A stretch of 7,862 bases of DNA from an uncultured Bacteroidales bacterium. Its GTDB lineage: Bacteria; Bacteroidota; Bacteroidia; Bacteroidales; UBA932. The stretch covers positions 1 to 7,862 of the forward strand of contig CAMKTW010000072.1 of NCBI GenBank assembly GCA_946415795.1, read 5' to 3'. The notes under the pieces were generated by a model that was not told the DNA's origin, made no database searches, and saw nothing but the letters and a program-made list of their open reading frames with translations. The stretch's first letter is position 1. Each line of letters opens with the position of its first letter. Shown here piece after piece: positions 5,215-7,862 of the stretch. Both the position numbers and the translations under genes were made by a program.

Positions 5215-6656
5215 GTCCGTATCCGGTCTTTATAAGTATTGTAACGATTTGCGGTAGCGACGTCAAGCGAGGCATCGCTGTTTCCCTCCCAACGCCGGCA
5301 GAAATACATTACGTCGTATATCCTGCCAATGCGGTAGTGGCGGCTTATTCGCAGAGCCACCGCATAATCTTCACCGTATTTGGTGGTCGGGAAGGTCATT
5401 TCGCGCACCAGCGGCGTGTAAAAGCCGCGCGGAGCACCCAGGCCGTTGATGCGCAGGGCGTTGTTACGGCCGTTGTCGGGCGTCCATTCGCGGTGCTCTA
5501 TGGGAGCCATATCGGCCGGCTTCATAGCGAAGTCCGTGATCTGGTACGACCCTATCACCATAGCACATTTCTGTTCACGGAAAGCCTCCACAAACTTCTG
5601 CACCGTGTCCGGGCCGCTATAGACATCGTCGGAATCGAGCTGGAGGGCAAACCGGCCGCATTTTGGGTGATGCAGCGCGGCGTTCCAGTTGCCCCCGATT
5701 GCGTGATAGGTCTTGTCCTGGGCGATATATACCAGCCTGTCGGGATTTTCCGCCGCCAACTGCGCGATAATCTCGGCAGCGCCGTCGGTGGAGTTGTCGT
5801 CCACGACAATCACATTGTAGGGGAATGTGGTCTTCTGGTCCAGGGCGCTGCGGATTGCGTCGGCAATAGTACGGGCACGGTTGCGGCAGGGAATCACCAC
5901 AGACGCCTCGAACTCGAAGGGCTCCGAGTCAAGGTCAACCTCGCGGAAGGCGGTGGGAGCGAGATAGCCGCCTATGGCCTTGAGGTGCTCTGTGCAGGCA
6001 GCCTCCATCTCTATCTGCACCTCGCGGTTGCGGGGGTTTACGTAGTCGAATAATTTCTCTCCAAACTGGCGCGAATCCAGTTCGATATCGTAGTACAGAT
6101 ACTCGTTTATGTGGACGATGGGGCCCAGTCTTGATACCCTGAGACGAAGATCGTAAAGGCCGGCGTATTTATAGCCGTCCTCTGCTGTTCCGGCCTTACT
6201 GTCACACAATCCACCCTGCTCAGCCTCCGCTATCGCCTGATGGCGATTGCTACCCATTTCCGCCACAGCCTGCTTGAGAGCATCGGTGCGGAAAACCAGC
6301 ACGCTGCCAAAATCAAAGTCGTCGCGAAGCGAGCCGATCTGATAATCGATTACGGGCGCCTCAGAAATCTCCCCGGCGGCATTTACGGTAAAATGGTCGG
6401 CATAGAGCATGGCGGCACCGGTATCCTCAGCAATCTGGAGCACCCGGTGCAGAGCATAGTGCACAAAGCGCAAACGTGTGGGCTTCGAGTAGATCAAAGT
6501 ATATGTCCCGGTGGAAGCGGCCGCCATCCGGCGCACGGCCTCCGTACTGCGGACATCTGCGATTTGGCAGACACCGTCCACCAGCGGGTTTCCGCTCAGG
6601 TGTTCTGCCGTAGAGGCATCTCCGGTGGCAATGAAACAGGTTATTCTATCGTTCAT
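5172..6656 (-). CDS. Family 2 glycosyltransferase with two GT-A-like halves
   Basis: A 494-residue protein whose C-terminal half (about 248-480) is a complete GT2 domain. It has VVIPCRNRARTI (253-264), VVDDNSTDGA (284-293), the nucleotide/metal site QLDSDD (339-344, DxD Asp-Ser-Asp), YGEDYAVALR (427-436, acceptor-side Glu-Asp), and CRRWEGNSDAS (453-463). The N-terminal half (about 5-240) resembles a second, degenerate GT-A fold: YTLIY (52-56), AMLYADHF (82-89), DFDFGSVLVFR (113-123) and YKYAGLYDLRLRVS (162-175) fall where such motifs occur in GT2 proteins, but the first nucleotide-binding motif is missing. It has no signal peptide or membrane helix, so it is probably cytoplasmic and uses a nucleotide-sugar donor. 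Donor and acceptor are not recognisable. The ATG at 6656 follows the upstream stop by 21 nt without a clear Shine-Dalgarno sequence. It is the first of four tightly packed genes. Residues 137-161 (Ala/Glu/Gln-rich) look like a lineage-specific insertion. Family is sure, role unknown. Confidence 0.88.
   Translation of the reverse strand: MNDRITCFIATGDASTAEHLSGNPLVDGVCQIADVRSTEAVRRMAAASTGTYTLIYSKPTRLRFVHYALHRVLQIAEDTGAAMLYADHFTVNAAGEISEAPVIDYQIGSLRDDFDFGSVLVFRTDALKQAVAEMGSNRHQAIAEAEQGGLCDSKAGTAEDGYKYAGLYDLRLRVSRLGPIVHINEYLYYDIELDSRQFGEKLFDYVNPRNREVQIEMEAACTEHLKAIGGYLAPTAFREVDLDSEPFEFEASVVIPCRNRARTIADAIRSALDQKTTFPYNVIVVDDNSTDGAAEIIAQLAAENPDRLVYIAQDKTYHAIGGNWNAALHHPKCGRFALQLDSDDVYSGPDTVQKFVEAFREQKCAMVIGSYQITDFAMKPADMAPIEHREWTPDNGRNNALRINGLGAPRGFYTPLVREMTFPTTKYGEDYAVALRISRHYRIGRIYDVMYFCRRWEGNSDASLDVATANRYNTYKDRIRTWELEARIAENNAR
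6214..6250. repeat. Short hairpin-forming segment inside the glycosyltransferase gene
   Basis: ATCGCC (6232-6237) and GGCGAT (6242-6247) form a 6-bp stem with a TGAT loop. After one T.T mismatch, two more pairs extend it to 6229-6250. It lies next to CCCTGCTCAGC (6214-6224), nearly identical to the segment at 3785-3795. The encoded residues 136-148 (SNRHQAIAEAEQG) fall in a variable loop of the N-terminal half. The resemblance to the SpoIID-gene segment is short and may be chance. Confidence 0.35.
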
Positions 6657-6677
6657 AGTATTGATATATCGTCTGGA

Positions 6678-7862
6678 TTAAAGGCCAAAAATCATAGGGC
6701 TGAATCTGGTATTCCAACTTGCCCTTCCGCCGGAAGTGGCGTAGGAATAAGACACAAACTGAGGATATCTGAGACGGATGTGCCCCATACCGTCACCGCT
6801 GACACCCATATTGCCCAGGCCCGGCCGCAGGTCGCCGGTCATATCCCCCTGATATGTAAAGTTCCTGCCATCGGGAGACGACCACACCGCAATGGCACTC
6901 GAAGGGATATAGCGGTTATATGTATGGAATGCGTAGAACAGGCCATAGTCTTCTATGTACTTGATGTCACAACTGTCCGCATCCTTGAGACGAACCTTGT
7001 CTATCACGGTACCCTGTTCTGCGAGATGTGCCGGCCAGTCATCACAGACGGGTGCGGTTGCAAGCCGTGTGGTGGGAAGCCAGGCGCCGACACTGTCTAT
7101 CCAGGTGTAATAGAAATATATCGTATCGTCCTTGACCACGATGCTCGGCTCTCCGGCCCCCCACGCACTGGTACTGCCGTTGAATGCAATTACCTTGGCG
7201 GGCTCGCCGCCCCATCCGCTCCCGTTCCATTTGTACCAGGGTCCCACGGGGGTGCGGCTCCGGGCCACGTAGCAGTGATTATAGTACCCCCCGTACGCGC
7301 TCGGGGCGCTGGTATATCCGATATAATACCATCCTCCAAAAAATGCAACCCCGGGATCGCACACGGAGAAATGGTCTTCGCTGCCTTCAGTGGGGAACAA
7401 AACGTCTCTCTCTTTGCTCCAGGTCGCACCGACGTCGGTGCTGTGGAAATAGGCGAACCGGTCCACAAAGTTGCTGCTGTTGTATGCCGAACCGCGCAAC
7501 TTTGCCTGGAAATTATAGTCCGTCACCGGTTCTCCGTCGAAATACGACTTCGAATCGGTAAGGGCTATGGTACCTGCGCCAGAATATTTGAACACGCCGA
7601 CCTCTTCAGTGGCTCCGGTAGCCGTCCACATATACTCACCGGGGTCCATCCAGGAGTGACCTTCGTCCTTGTAGATGCTGTAACGGTTGCCGTCGGGGTA
7701 AAGCAATGTGGTTTTGCTGATGGCAAAGGTATTGAGAGGCTCCGATGCCAGGGTGGCCTCGTAAGAGCCCGCCCACTTGTACAGCCTGAGGTCCACTGCA
7801 TCGGCGGTGGTGCCGGATCCGTAGAGATTCACCATCACCCGCATAAACCGGTGCTGGGTGTT
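6678..7862 (-). CDS. Beta-propeller glycosidase-like protein, N-terminus missing
   Basis: The last 394 residues of a gene that continues past the right edge. Counting from the Met at 7844, residues 1-90 look like a beta-sandwich accessory domain often attached to glycoside hydrolases: LRLYKWAGSY (19-28), then PGEYMWTATG (68-77) and VGVFKYSGAG (82-91). The rest has the repeating Trp/Tyr/Gly-rich strands of a beta-propeller. An exact Asp-box, STDVGATW (135-142), and a weaker one, SSPDGRNF (322-329), recall sialidase-type propellers. CDPGVAFFGGWYYIGYTS (162-179) and GAGEPSIVVKDDTIYFYYTW (229-248) recall GH43-like five-bladed propellers, in which an Asp and a Glu serve in catalysis. D163, E232 and D293 are candidate acidic residues. 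No family can be fixed from this alone. A secreted polysaccharide- or glycan-cleaving enzyme is likely, but the signal peptide would be outside the window. It ends with TAA at 6680-6678, 21 nt before the glycosyltransferase, so it may share its transcript. Confidence 0.7.
   Translation of the reverse strand, partial: NTQHRFMRVMVNLYGSGTTADAVDLRLYKWAGSYEATLASEPLNTFAISKTTLLYPDGNRYSIYKDEGHSWMDPGEYMWTATGATEEVGVFKYSGAGTIALTDSKSYFDGEPVTDYNFQAKLRGSAYNSSNFVDRFAYFHSTDVGATWSKERDVLFPTEGSEDHFSVCDPGVAFFGGWYYIGYTSAPSAYGGYYNHCYVARSRTPVGPWYKWNGSGWGGEPAKVIAFNGSTSAWGAGEPSIVVKDDTIYFYYTWIDSVGAWLPTTRLATAPVCDDWPAHLAEQGTVIDKVRLKDADSCDIKYIEDYGLFYAFHTYNRYIPSSAIAVWSSPDGRNFTYQGDMTGDLRPGLGNMGVSGDGMGHIRLRYPQFVSYSYATSGGRASWNTRFSPMIFGL

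Noticed and set aside
5337..6053. 238-codon plus-strand open frame
   Set aside because: It lies wholly antisense to the glycosyltransferase, whose motifs are clear. Its translation shows no recognisable domain; long antisense frames are common in GC-rich genes.
6657..6677. Separate promoter for the glycosyltransferase operon
   Set aside because: The 21-nt gap is AT-rich but too short to hold a full promoter, and no -7 TAnnTTTG element is present. A promoter inside the upstream gene cannot be excluded.
1..7862. CRISPR array, tRNA, rRNA, insertion sequence or phage genes
   Set aside because: No regularly spaced repeats, cloverleaf-like sequence, transposase or phage motifs were seen; the window is almost entirely occupied by the six identified genes.

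Overview
The window looks like a chromosomal segment of a GC-rich member of the Bacteroidales, possibly an Alistipes/Rikenellaceae-like gut lineage. This rests on the gene set (NamZ/DUF1343 lipoprotein, AmpG-type permease, a SpoIID/LytB protein of the kind I associate with Bacteroidetes), the lack of clear Shine-Dalgarno sequences at the starts, and base composition well above 50% GC. The placement is from protein resemblance recalled from memory, not from a search.

Layout. At the left edge a plus-strand gene, the C-terminal two thirds of the UDP-glucose 4-epimerase galE, runs to 704. It converges on a long minus-strand gene series. The two sides are separated only by a 107-nt interrupted palindrome (718-824) with T-tracts on both strands, which reads as a bidirectional terminator. 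Everything else is on the minus strand and runs from the right edge leftwards: a partial beta-propeller glycosidase-like gene (7862-6678), a two-domain family 2 glycosyltransferase (6656-5172), a SpoIID/LytB-domain protein (5214-3568), an AmpG-like muropeptide permease (3571-2264) and a NamZ-type exo-beta-N-acetylmuramidase lipoprotein (2262-823). The junctions are 21 nt apart, 43 nt overlap, 4 nt overlap (ATGA) and 1 nt apart, so at least the last four genes are very probably one translationally coupled operon. Its promoter is not visible and would lie inside or upstream of the partial gene at the right edge.

How the genes may work together. NamZ-family enzymes release MurNAc from the non-reducing ends of peptidoglycan chains. 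SpoIID-type domains cleave peptidoglycan glycan strands as lytic transglycosylases. AmpG carries the resulting (anhydro)muropeptides into the cytoplasm. The three-gene core therefore looks like a cell-wall turnover and salvage module. The glycosyltransferase is cytoplasmic-looking and has no obvious role in salvage. The SpoIID-type protein has no visible signal peptide, which raises the question of which compartment it works in. The protein at the right edge has Asp-box and GH43-like features and may be an unrelated carbohydrate-degrading gene sharing the transcript.

There is no sign of phage, insertion sequence, CRISPR, tRNA or rRNA. The more unusual signals are the long palindrome, a divergent NamZ active-region signature, and short related hairpin-encoding or DTQ/AEQG-encoding segments in the poorly conserved loops of three neighbouring proteins.
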